This document shows, in pieces, positions 24,334-37,200 of a stretch of 64,000 nucleotides of DNA. Location: NCBI RefSeq assembly GCF_000972845.2, contig NC_040018.1, forward strand, positions 663,632 through 727,631. Reading direction: 5' to 3'. The translations under genes and the position numbers were made by a program. Below the pieces are notes generated by a model, which was given only the letters and a program-made list of their open reading frames with translations, was not told the origin of the DNA and made no database searches. Position 1 is the stretch's first letter. Each line of letters opens with the position of its first letter. Source of the DNA: Larimichthys crocea (Eukaryota > Chordata > Actinopteri > Sciaenidae).

Positions 24334-24339
24334 TTTATT
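24334..24339 (-). terminator. PLA2R1: Candidate poly(A) signal for PLA2R1
   Basis: AATAAA on the minus strand, about 500 nt after the stop. Other hexamers occur nearby in this AT-rich region, so the choice is tentative. Confidence 0.3.
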
Positions 24340-24353
24340 ATCCAAATTTTTTC

Positions 24354-24358
24354 CCATA

Positions 24359-24402
<44 letters not shown>
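24354..24402. repeat. TA microsatellite
   Basis: Almost pure TA run of about 49 bp followed by a T tract, some 440 bp downstream of the PLA2R1 stop codon, probably in or just past the 3' UTR. Confidence 0.95.
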
Positions 24403-24410
<8 letters not shown>

Positions 24411-24838
24411 TACCAATTGAATAAATCGTAATACTGAATGATTGCAAGTGTTCAGTACCTCTTTTAACAAGTTCAAAGCTCTCTAGCATCCCTTCAGTTC
24501 TTCAACATTCTCATTCATGTGGACTTTGTTAGTCTAGAAATTCAAATGAGGGCTCTTCAGTGTCGACACAAGAAACATCATCACAAATATTTGTCTCGTT
24601 GAAAGGATTTCAACACATGAAAACTGTAGAGAGCAACAGGGAATCCTTCAAATACATTCTCAAATCGAAGAAAGACATTTTTTGCCGTCATCATCTCACC
24701 ACTGTCCTGAGGAGTCAGCGTCACAGCTTTACAGTGTCATGTGGCATTCATACGTGATGGTGAAATGGTGAGAGACAGACACAGAACTGGGAGGAACAAC
24801 AGAGAACTTAAAACAACAAGAAAAGGAGTCACTGAGTG

Positions 24839-25231
24839 CTATTCTCCTGAGTGAGCCTCCAAGTCTGTGATCAGCACGTTTCCATCCGACTCCGTAGCCT
24901 GTGAGCTGGTTTGTCTGTAATAAGCACTACCAAGAGTGGGAAGCCTCTGAAAACGCGAAGCGTTCCTCTTGTACATGAACCACATTGCTCCTGCCAGCAG
25001 GGCAAAGACAAGTACAGCCACCAGCACTGCAGCTGCGATGACACCATGATATACACCTGAAAGACACAACATGATTCGCTTCTGTGTATCATGCATCATA
25101 TCATCAGGTAGCCTAGAGCAACATGCTCATGCTTTGGGCACACATAAAGATACATGCAATCAAGTGTAAATCACTGCAATTAAAGTGCACTTTACCGTTT
25201 ATTGGAGCCACTTCCACTTCAGTCCCTACAT
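24839..25231 (-). CDS. PLA2R1: PLA2R1 exons 29-30: transmembrane helix and cytoplasmic tail
   Basis: Exons 25196-25231 and 24839-25056 (residues ~1402-1485). A short stalk DVGTEVEVAPIN leads to a hydrophobic helix (VIAAAVLVAVLVFALLAGAM), a basic stop-transfer (MYKRNASRFQR) and a ~45-residue tail ending ITDLEAHSGE and TAG. The tail has a YY pair in GSAYYRQTSS, a plausible tyrosine endocytosis signal (inference), and an acidic C-terminus. Confidence 0.92.
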
Positions 25232-28200
25232 CTGCAAAACAAGACACAGTGAAGTTTAATGTTTAGTCTCTGCTGCACATGTACAAATGTAGCTGTGCTG
25301 TTGAAGAATCTGCCAGGCAGTAAAATGTTTTTTAAACCTGCAATAACTTTTTTTTGTCCCATTTGTGGCAGCGGAAACAAGTTGTGAACACCACACTGAC
25401 CCATAAACACCCTTTAGTTTGTTATTTCTAACTAAAGGGTGTTTACTTACATTTTGAATTAATTGCAGTTGTATTTCTCAACACTTGGCCTCAGTCCATT
25501 TTTCACTTTTGGTCTCCATTAAGGGAAATATCTGGCTCTTCTACGTTCATCAGCTAGTTGCTAACTGTGTCTGCTGTCCTCTTCTGGTTAAGTAGCATGC
25601 AGCTTGTGCAGAACTGCTTCTTTGTTAACTTATATTTCTGATTTCAACACCAGTGGCATTGTTATCTGGTTAAAAAGGTACAGATTTTGTGGACTCAGAG
25701 CTGGAGAAAGCTAACAGATATTCCAGTATTGTTGTATGTGTTTAACCAATCACTGGCAAACCATGGCCCCCCGATTCAACTTACTTGTGATAGTTTTGCA
25801 GATGAAGCCGAGCCGCTCGGTGCACTGTGACAGGTACCACAAACCATCCACCACCCTGGTATTAACACAGGTATCTGCAGTCAGCAGCTTGGTGTCCGGG
25901 GCTTTGCTGGGCCAGTTGGTGTATTCCATAGCTGAGCCATCCACCCAAGCCAGAGAATCAGCTAAAACCAGAGAGAGAGAGAGCATCTATTTAATGAAAT
26001 TGGATCACAGGGGATCATCTGATGGATACGGGAGAGTGATAGATTCTTACTGTCAAAGTTGAAGTACATCCCCAACCACACTGTATGGTGATGGAACCCT
26101 GACGACCACAGCTGCTCCAGAACAAAACGATTCTCGGTCTCGCTCTCAATGGTCAGGACATCCGAGGTGTTGACTAGAAAGTGACAAGAGCACAACAAAA
26201 CTCATAACCACTGTGCGGTTTTTAAATGAATAGCCATTTTAGGCCAAAACAAATGTATTCACTTCCTTATTTCTTTATTTATTTTAGCATGTTTTTACAG
26301 TAAACAGAGACTGGAAAGAGGGCAAAGAGGTAGCCTGGCTCTGCTGTCACCGTGAGATTCCAGGAAGTGAATCTCTCAGTCAAAGACAGTCAGGCACATA
26401 ACTACAACTATACTTTACATCTCAATGTTTGTACAAATTATACAAATATTATTTTTTTTAGAGTTTTAGAGGGTTTTCTCCAGGTACTTCCTCCCACAGG
26501 CCAAAGACGTGCACTTAACAAGTTAACTGGTGACTCTAAATTGCGTGCGAATGTGTGAATGTGAGTGTGAATGGTTGTTTGTCTCTATGTGCTCTGCGAT
26601 AAGTCCAGGGTGTACCGTGCCTCTCACCCAGAGTCAGCTGGGATAGGCTCCAGCCCCACCGTGACCCTGATGGGGATAAGCTGAATGGATGGATGGTTGT
26701 TAAATGGACTGTACTTTTTTAGTACCTTTCTAGTCTTCTGACTACTGGAGGCACTTTTACACTACATATCTCATTCACACGCACATTCATACACTGATGG
26801 TGCCAGCTGCTTATCAGTTTGGGAGCTAGTCATTCACACAATGATGGCACAGCCTTCAGAAGCAATTTGGGGTTCGGTATCTTGCCCAAGGACACTTCGT
26901 CATGCAGACTGGAGGAGCCGGGGATCGAACTACATGCTCTCCCTTCTGAGCCACAGACTCTACAGACATGAGAGTAGTACTGTTCCTTTCATCTAACTAA
27001 CTCTTTACAAGAGAGTGAATCAGCTTATGTTTTACTTTTCCAAATATATATTTAGATTAAGCTGAGGTTTACTGTTTGTATCTTTTTCAAAAGTGTCACT
27101 TCTAACTATGAGCTCACTCTGTGCTTTTCAGAGCAGCTCCTCCATTTAACCTGTAGGGGGAGCAGGTAATCCATCCTGCTGTGAAGATTAAGTTTCAATT
27201 TTCACAGCACTGAAATTACACAGATAATGACTCTACAGCAGGTAATAAATAACTAAAATAACACCCACCTTTCTGCCTGCAGTGCTCTCTGGACTCTTCA
27301 AATGTGAGTTTCTCCACCACAGGTTCAAAGTTGTAACAGCCTTGTCCAAATTTCACCCACGTGGATGGACACACCAGCTCGTATGATATAAATGGTTTAA
27401 TGCCTGTGAGAAAGAGCAAGAGAAAGGCAGAAAATGTTGTGTATTTTCACGCATTACGAGCAACAGAAACAGCTTTTTCAGGTTTTACTGAAGTAGCACT
27501 GACCCGCTGGGGAAACATGGCACAGGGCTCCTGGGAGCGGAGTTTCGCAGTCTGCTCTTCGCCAGCCTCCGTTCACATCCATGTACACACACTCTCCATT
27601 CACAATGTCTTCATCGTCATCGGCTGCGTCCCAGTGTGTGTACACTGTGTCACTGCCGTCTGACCACTGGTAATTGATGCCACTCTGTAAGGAAGCACAG
27701 AGCGTCTGTCAAAAATGTGGTGGCACTCTGTCAGAAACATTGAACAGGACTTATTTAACATGCAAGCTATCGTATATCACCTTCTTGTATAATACCTGGA
27801 GGTTGGTTCTATCTAATCACTGGTACTGGGTGTCAGCCATACGTTGGACTATGTATTTGGTTGTTTTTACTGTGTAAAGTATGTTTCATTTGCCATAATT
27901 AAGTTTAAGATAAAGAAAATCTTCTTGCCAACTCACTCAAATTTACAAGTTCCTGTATTATGCCTACTCCACTACTTTATCCTAGGTCTGACCTCTTAAC
28001 TATGAAACAAAATGCCTAATAGAGATGCATATTTTGGAAGGAAATTCCAGCTACTGATCACCAAAACACACACACAGTGATGTAATGATCAAGAAAGCAG
28101 TCATAACAGTTATTAAACCATGACAAAACATCCATATTTGTTAGTACTGAACTATGGTGGTTGCTATATTCATGAGTACAGTCAAAATAACAGATTTACT

Positions 28201-31200
28201 TTGGGTGGTTCATGAGAACATGATCAGGCAAGAGAGGCAGAGAGAGAACCAGTTCATTCACTTCCTATGTGCACTTCCCTCCATGACTAAGACATTCCAT
28301 GGGAACTCAGTGATACTTGAGTCCAAATGTCTCTGACTATCTGCTGGGAAAGCACATGTCTGTAGATAGAATACCTCTATTTGGGCAAAGAGCCAGGAGA
28401 AACACACTAGAGGCATGTGAGACAACTGTATCTAGCCATCAGCGGGCATTTATGTAAAACAAATTAAACAAAACACGTTAGGTATTCATTTTAAAGAATC
28501 TTTAAGGACCTTTTTTTGTAATATTTTATGCTTTAGACATGTCGGTAACTAATTTTTCCTTATTAGGGTTTAGTTTCAGGGTGTTTTGCTCTAACTATAA
28601 GCTTTCAAAAATTTGAAATCTTGTCACAGTCTTGCATCATGGTACAGCAAAGCAACATGGGAGATAATCTGAGATACTCAATTAGTGTTTTTTTCTTTGG
28701 AGCCCTCCCCAATCTGTTCTGTTCTTCAATAAAACCAAAATTAAAGTGAGATATTGGTGTAGTTTCTTCTTTTTCTTGTTACTGCTGAGTCACCAGCACT
28801 TTCATGTTTCATTCATAAAATAGTGACGCTGCTAGAAATCTGCTCGCTGACCCGATAAAACTGGAACGGGGGGAGTGTGTGTATATTGGGGAATGATGGT
28901 CACACTTGCCAGTTTTGTGATGCTGATGACATGCCGGCATGCGCAAGCTATGATTTTGGTAAAGAAAAAAAAAATTTGAACTAAAAATGCATCTTATGCA
29001 TGCAGCAGTGTATTGTCTGCAACTCATGCTCATTTACCAGGATTACTTTTGGAAAAAGGTGCTTATTTGCTTTCTTGCCAAGAGTTAGATGAGAATATCA
29101 CTTTTAAAATATGAAGCTACAGACAGTAAATGGTTAGATTTCCCAAAAAAGCAGACAAACACACACCTTTTAGACACAGACATATAGTAGACATACACAG
29201 TGCAGAGTTATACATATTGCATGGGAGGATACATACATCTTGACTATACAGTCCAATCCAGTGGGGAACTGCCAATCTATTGACAAGGACAGTAAGGAAA
29301 GCCTGGTGGTAGGCATCTGTAACGCTCACTAGGTCAGAATCATTCTCTGTGCACATATGCATCGCGTCGTACCAGCTCATGTTGCCAGACACAACCTTGT
29401 AGGTGTGGCTCCTGTACTCAATATTATCAGGGAGGTGGCGACAGGAGTGAGCGGGTGGTTTGGATACATCTGAAAACAAGAAAACAGGGTGTGGGAGGAA
29501 GGTAAGATAATGGTACAATGGAATGATTACTTCAGGGACATATGCAATTAATAGATGTTTAGCTGTCACGCACATCAATTAAAGGAACAGTTCAACATTT
29601 TGTGTTTGTTCCCTTTCTCGTGAAGAGTTGGAAAATTGATACCACTATCATGAGTAGAGACTTCTGTTAATTTTTGTTGTTGTTGTACCTGACAGGCTAG
29701 CTGCTTGCTCCTGTTTCCAGTCTTTATGCACAGTTAAACCTTTTCCTTGCTCTAGCTTCATTTTTACCAATAGATATAAAAGTGGAGTCAATCTTCTCAC
29801 CTAACTCTTGGAAAGAAATCGAGTAAGTGCAAAGTTTGTCTCTGCGTCTGGGTGAAAGCAAACAAAGAAAGTAGCCACCTGGAATAGCCATTATGACTAA
29901 CATGCATGGGAATCCACTGTACATGTGGGCCAATACAATATGGAGTCACAATGCACCTCAAGCACTCGGCCACCAGGGTGCCCCTAAAGTTTGCTTTGTA
30001 GCACCTGCAGCCACACAGTTTAATCAGTGATGCTAAAGGTGACCCCACAGCACTCAACCCAAATCAATGCAGCACAGTTAGAATGTTAAACTTCTGTAAA
30101 GACAAGATTTTCAAAGGGGTGTGAATTACTCTTTCATGTGTTATGGTGTTTTCTATTTTGTTATTTATAATGTTTAATTATATGTTTAATATTTTGAGTT
30201 TTGTTCATCTTTAATATTTATTTGGTCCAGTATCACAATATGTGACTGTCAGTGACTGCTTTTTAATTTTTAAATTCATTTTGAGTCACCAGTTTATACT
30301 ACAAAACATATACCATTATCATTATTTCCTCAGCCTTCAAAATTTAAGAACTTTTTTGGGAGTTTGCACACTAAAGCAATGAAAAGTATGTCAGAGGGAG
30401 ACTTCAGAGAAGAAAAAAAAGAATGGAGATTTGCTAGAATAAAACAAAAAAGAATATCAGAGAAATCTGGCTGCAAAGACCTTACATATTTAATGCACTT
30501 GGTCCAGAATTTAATTAACATATTTTTTCTGAAGATGAAGAGAAATAGTAATCCTTATCATATAAATTCATAAATGTCATATACTATATCTATCTACTTT
30601 CCTTGCCTCAAAGTCAAATTTTCCTAAAAAATAATGGGGAAAATTGCAGATCAGTGTTGTTGAGTGTGCATTTTAGTGCTCTCTGGAACTCAGCCCAGAA
30701 AAAGGTCTTTTCATCGGACACTCTCACAATATTTGCCAGTGACTGGATTCCTGAAACACTTATTGTCTGCAACATTTGGCATCCCCTCTAGCAAAATGTG
30801 CTTTCTGCTTCAGTGTAAAGGGGGGCTAGATTATAAGTGTATGAGAGACGTCTGACAGCAACACAAAGAAAGACAAGACGTGCTGAAAATGACTCAGAGG
30901 GGTAATGAAAGACAGGTGGTGACAGGATAAAACCAAAAGATAGAGAAACTGAGGGAATCTTACCTTGAGGTTTTTGACAAACAAAGCCATACGCACTCTC
31001 GCTACACCTCTCAAAATACCACTTCCCTGTCAGGTGGAAGTTGTGGTTGTTGGACAGAACCATGCACAACTGCTCATTAGCAAATCTACTGACCCACTCG
31101 TCGTCCTGGGGGGGGATCATAAAATAAATATCAATGCACACAAACCCATTCACAATAACACATTTATGAATGTGTTCACACATCCCGAGACTGAATTGCA

Positions 31201-34200
31201 CTTGGTGTGTTTTCACAACTTTGTTTGCACTATACCAATCACCAGCAACTGGTCAACAATTCTTTATCATTCTTGTTATTGTTGGGTGTTCAGGGGTCCA
31301 CAAGTCTACCAGACTACAGTATTCAGACAAGAAAAACAAAACAACCTGATCTAATGCAATTAAAAGCTTAAACTTCTGTTGTGTATACAGCAAACAGTGA
31401 GATGAAGCTAAAGACTAAGCTAGAAAGTAAAAACCTGATCAGAAGAAATTCAGTTTTGTGAAATGGCACAATTTTGGATGCATCCGTGAGTCATGATGCA
31501 GTGTTTTGTTTCTGGTTGCGATGGAAAAGCCACAGCACTGATGATTACTTCTCTGCCTGGATTTCCATAGTTTCCATAGTTCCATAGAAAATGAAGTAAT
31601 TCATACAATTGTATGTGTGTGTAGTGTTAAAAACACACTTTGAACCAATGTTCACTATCACAGACTCTCAAACTCCTCCATCTGGCATAGACGCCACTGA
31701 ATATAGAGATCTGGAACTTGTCTTGGCTCGCCCAAGTCATTAAAAAAAACCCAAAAAAACTGTAATTTTCTGCTTTTGTATGTGATAATATGACTTCCCT
31801 GTGGACTTGTGTGAGACACATATTCATACAGACAAGCAGATATAATCAAAAAAGACAACAAAGTCATGTTTCTGACAGCAGTGTAGGTCAACCTGAATCA
31901 TCTCACAGGAGCTTACATTGAGAAAGCTCCTCGGTGAAACTGGAGACCAGTTGGTGTAGCTGACTTTTTTCCCACTGGTCCATGTATCAGGGTCTTCATC
32001 CCAGAGACCAATCCACACTCCAACAGAACTTCCCTGGAGCAACATGGTGATGTATGCTGCAGAAGAAAATACAGTTTAAAGAATGTGTTTCTTTCTAACA
32101 TGCCAAAACAAAAAGTCTTCTTGCCTGACGGAGTTTGTACAGAAAATGTACAATAGCATAGTGTGGTTCACTTTGCCTCTACCTTGTTCAATTTCGTCTT
32201 CTATTGCGATGAGTGAGCCTTCGAATGAGGAGCAGATGGACTGGGCATCATTCCAACTCTTTCCATCCTTTGGACTGTTAGGGAGGTGAAGCAGAAGACA
32301 CTGCCAACACACACACACATAAACCCACACAAAACATGAATATCACACTGTTAAATGCAAATTATTATTCCCCAATCACCACCAGGACTCTTGTTTGTAG
32401 AGGACAGGATTCAAAGCCTGAGCACATAGTCGTCTTTGATAAACACAGAAGGACGCAATTTCATGTTATTGGTTATTCAAGAAAAATGGAAATGTTTGGC
32501 AGGTGATTTTATGCATTGCCAAAGCTCTGGGATTAAATCAGGAGGAAAATTAGGTAACATTACACAAGGCATTAACTTCTTCACTGTTCATATCCTATGA
32601 AGTTTAGCTTAAAAGGTACTTAGTAAAAGGTACACTAGTTTAAGACATCAACCGTAATCTACAGTACAAAGTTTGAGTATGGCCCATCTCTCTCTTGTCA
32701 TGATGTTTCAGCTCATAGACCTCAAATGATTATTGAATCGCTGTTAGTGGCTGACAGTTGGGGGATGTGATAGGTGTTGCTGCCCACAAACTCATTTTGT
32801 TATTTAGGTGACTAAGCTGACTTTGAATATTAGTTATTGAATTTTTTCCACAATATATTAAGGTCTCGTTTCACCAAGAGTGTGCGAGTATGTATGTGTG
32901 TGCATGTTCAAAGCGTGTGTCTGAACCTTGTGTCCAAAGTACAGCCATTTCTCCGGACATCCTCCGATGTAGCAAGGCTCCCTGGGAGTCTCCACCACCG
33001 ACACAGTCTTCCTCTTGCAAACGTAGCCGTGGAGATCACTACACTTGTTTGTCGACCACTTCCCTGCAGAATAACAGGAAAACATCAACACATGCATTCT
33101 AGCATGTGCAATCATACATGCATTAGTGTGTGTTTTTACATGTGCATGTGTTTACCTGACGAGGAGGACATGGTGACACACAACCTTTTTCTTGGGCCAA
33201 TTATCGCAGTCCCCTCTGCCCAATTCTGAAACTCTACCTCCGTCTTGTCGCTCCAGCTGCAAATAAACACACAAACACATTTAACAAACGTCCCTAGCTG
33301 ATGTCCTCTTCTTAATAAACCTGTCAGGAGGTTTTCATGAACCCAATTAATGCTGGTATGATCCCCTCCAGCTTCAAACACACCTCCAGTTTCAGGACCT
33401 GGTCTTCCCTTCAACACTTTCTGCTTAAATACAAGCTTTACAGTAGCTCAGGTAATCAGTGGTATAATTAGCTTATTCAGTTCAGCTACAAACTGACTTG
33501 TAACATCCAGTCACTTTATTTATTTTAATAAACTGTCTCACTATTACTCGACTTCACCTCCAATACTTCTCTGACTGTGACTAAGCTTTTGTATCAGTCA
33601 AATTACGCTCCGAAAAGTCTAACAGAATTTCCTGAAAATTGGCAAAAGAAAACATATATTTTCATCCACTACTGTCAGGCAAAATTAGCAGCTGGCTGCA
33701 GGAGAAGAGGGTGCAGCAAGCGAGCAGCAGTTAAACCTTAAACATGCTGCAAACATGGCATGAATTATGGTGTTTGCTTCATGTCATCAATTTGAGATAC
33801 ATTAGTCTCCTCTTCGCTTCTCACAGATCTGATATTTTCATCGACACTTTTCCATTCTCTACGGTAACAGAACGATGAGAGGATGTTTAAGTTACATGCT
33901 TCATTTACATCATGATTCATTTGCAACGTTTTCATTCCTCTTTGTCACATTTTACTTTATTAACTGATAAAACATCCTTTTTCACCTCAGCCAAGCATAA
34001 AGAAACTTTTTTGAGATCTTAAATTTTCTATTGTTTCCCCTATTTCTTATGCACAAATAGAACATTTGCATAAAAAGTGGAGGTGGATGCAAACACTTAT
34101 TGTTGTCCTGTTAAGCTCTGGTGCTTATATACAGTATTTTTGTTTCACTTCTGCACCCACATAAATTAGAGGAATTAATTCTCCCAGCAGAATCCTCGTT

Positions 34201-37200
34201 ACTGCTCAGAGCGCTCCCACAAAGAGCAGAGCATTTCTCACTAAATCTCCATAATCATTTGTAATAAAAAAGTTTCTTGTCAAATGTCTCAAACTCATAA
34301 TCTGTGGATCTCAGACACTTGTTGTAAACAACTCTGAGACTAGACTGGAATAAGTGCAACTTCTTTTTACATAACAGCTGTTTGCAGTAACACATACTGT
34401 ATGTAGGTGTTCTATCTGTCTCACAACATTAGCCTCTATTTGATTTTAGCAGGTACTGTAAGTGTAAGAGCAACTCAGTCAGTTGAGGTTTGATTTAAAT
34501 TGTTTGTTTGCTTAGACAGGTTGGTATTTTTTTATATTTCTTTCTTCATTTGGCAACACCTGCAGTTTATCCTTTGTAGCTGGGCTCTATTTTTTATTAT
34601 ACTGTATCTATACAGTTTGTTGCAACAATTTGCTTCAGCAACATGCAAGCTATGATTTGTAACATGAGATTATTTCTCTTGCTTATTTTGATGTTCCACA
34701 GGTGAAAACACAGTACCTGTAAACCCCGTATGAGCCCCCAAAAAGCCCTGTACTGACTCACTCAAATTTGTCTTCACTTTGCGGGTGGTTGCCACCGTTT
34801 GCAATCTGCAGCCAGGCAGTTCTTTTGTGAAACGGACCCCTTGGGTTGCAACAACATCAACATGTGTCGACTAACAGAATCAGTGGCAGGAACAGGAAAT
34901 GTTTAACAAACTTCAAAACACACACCTGACATCCTCTCCAGGCTGCCCAATGGACAGGCCGATCCACCAGTCGGTCGGGCCAAGGGAGAGCTGAGGAGGC
35001 ACAGTGAGAGCAACAGAGATGAAAATGAGCTTCACTTCTACCGTCCTCCCCATCCCTATCCAGTCCAATCCAATCATGAGCTTCTCTTTCTTACAGGAGC
35101 AGCCATTCTGGGGCTTGGCCTCCTTGGCCCACGTGTTTGGGCTCCTCCATCGCCTTGTTTTGTTACCCTCTATCCCCTCACAAGCTTTAAACTCCACAAG
35201 AGCCTCATTTAGTGCGGTAAAAAAACAGCCTTTTTCTTGCTCCCTGTGTGCAGGAGCAGTTGAACAGTTGTTGTCAGGGCTGGCCGCTGGCATAAGTGAG
35301 CTATGCAGATGCTTTAGGTCCCCAACTGCTAGGGAGGGGTCCATACATTAACTCAGACTCGCTCTTCACTTTGTACAGTGCTAAGTTTACTGATTCATGC
35401 ATTGACCGTGAGAGCCACGCAATTTGCCCTTTTCATATGCTCTCACAGCACACGACCATTAACCTATAGATTAATTTGTCGTTTTCCTCCTGATAGTCTG
35501 AAGAATTCACTGCTGCACGATGTTGCTCGTCTGTCTGTGTGTGTCCTGTCAGCAGTGTTGAGCTGCGACATTATCGATTAGAAATTCGATTCTGCTTGCA
35601 TCACAGACCTGTGTTGTCATTTTGAGACTCGGTTTGAAACGTTTTGTCAACATGTGAGAACATGTATGACACGGATAATCTCCTGTTGTGTGCTACATGT
35701 GTGAAATAATGAGTCAGTCGCTGTAAGTTACTATGGTAACGGAGACACCCTAAAACTTTATGATGATTCTCAATAAAATCCTCAATGTAGCCTGATTGTT
35801 CCTCAATGATATAATCCCAAAAAAAAAGGTTAAGCCCTAAAGCTCCACCTTCATGAAAATATGGAATTATGTATGTTAAATTGTCCTGTGTGCAAATCAT
35901 CATTATAGTTATCCTCACTCTCATTTATTAGACAGGACCTCTGGCTAATACTCATTTGGCTGCAAAAGTGTCAGGCGATTAAGCGTCTTTGTAGCCTTCA
36001 CTAAATATTCAGTTAACACGTGACCACAGCACTCTGTTCTCTCTCTTCTATTACTAGGCTGATTTTCTAGTTTAATAACATCTAGTTTGTTTTCTGGACA
36101 AAATGATCCTGCAGGATCTACAGTGTGTGAACAACTGTATTAATGTGTAGCAAGCTGTCATAACCTCAAAGTGATCATAAAAAACATATAAGCTATATGG
36201 CCACCTGACAATACACAGTACATGACAGTACATGAGCAATGGCAGTAACAAACCCGTCGCAATCGCTCCTTGATGAAGTGCATCTCCTCTTTGGAGTGAA
36301 TGGACAGCAGGTAGGCTCCCATCATCTGACAGGCCAGAGAGACAGCGTCCCAGTCAAAGGGCTGTTTCGCCAGCAGGTACTCAGCTCCGCGGTAAAACAC
36401 CCAGGGCTCACTCTCTGTGGGGGGGCAAGGAGGACAATTATACAGAGGGCCGCATACATTTTCAAGAAATACCAATTTAAATATATTGATGGGTACATAC
36501 ATTGAATGAAGACACTGATTGCTGACTGACTTAAGCTGTTACACGTCTAATAATCTGGCTAACCTACAGTAGAAACATAGAAATATGGAAACATGGAAGA
36601 GTTTTTTTCACTGTTACATTAGATTATTCTGAGAACACTGAATGTGATGTAATAAATGTAATTGTTTTACCTGGGTAACCACTTTTTGCAAAATGACAGG
36701 AGGCCAGTTAATAAACAAACATTAATATAATTTATCAGATAAAATATTAAACATTAGGTTTATTGATGTGGCAGAATAAGACAACTCGTAACAAGACAAG
36801 TTTGTAATACTACTAATTAGTAATTGCCACTATGCAGGAACACTGCGCTCAAGCTTGCAAGTTTTGACTCATGATAATACCTGATACTAGCAACCTCCAA
36901 TAAAGCAATTTGGCAAATTAAACATACTGGTTTAGGGAAAGGGAAATGTATCTGGTTTTTTTTCATTAAATTGGTTATTTTCATTGTTTCAATGTTTTGC
37001 TGTCCTCGCCAGGAGGCAAGTCCAGCTTCTGTGCACTGATCTACAGTATCAGTGCATGCCAGAAGCAATGAAGTAAATACAAAATTTGACTTACGCTCAG
37101 TGTACCAATATGGTTTTTTCAGTTCATCACCTGCAATATAAAGAGAAATAAAGAAAGAGTTTAGTAAGTAATGCAGTACTGATGTGTGTATGTGCAGTAT

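Larger units (their letters stand above)
21319..24838. other. Intergenic region between LY75 and PLA2R1
   Basis: 3.5 kb. It holds the LY75 5' flank (a CpG-bearing stretch 21470-21540), a very AT-rich block at 21540-22050 with TATA repeats, a LINE remnant (about 22930-23300), and the PLA2R1 3' UTR and downstream region from 24838 leftwards. I see no further gene. Confidence 0.7.

Noticed and set aside
34991..35351. Open plus- and minus-strand frames at the LY75-like exon in PLA2R1 intron 17
   Set aside because: The frame overlaps exon 18 only by chance; beyond the acceptor at 34991 there is no CTLD-like sequence.
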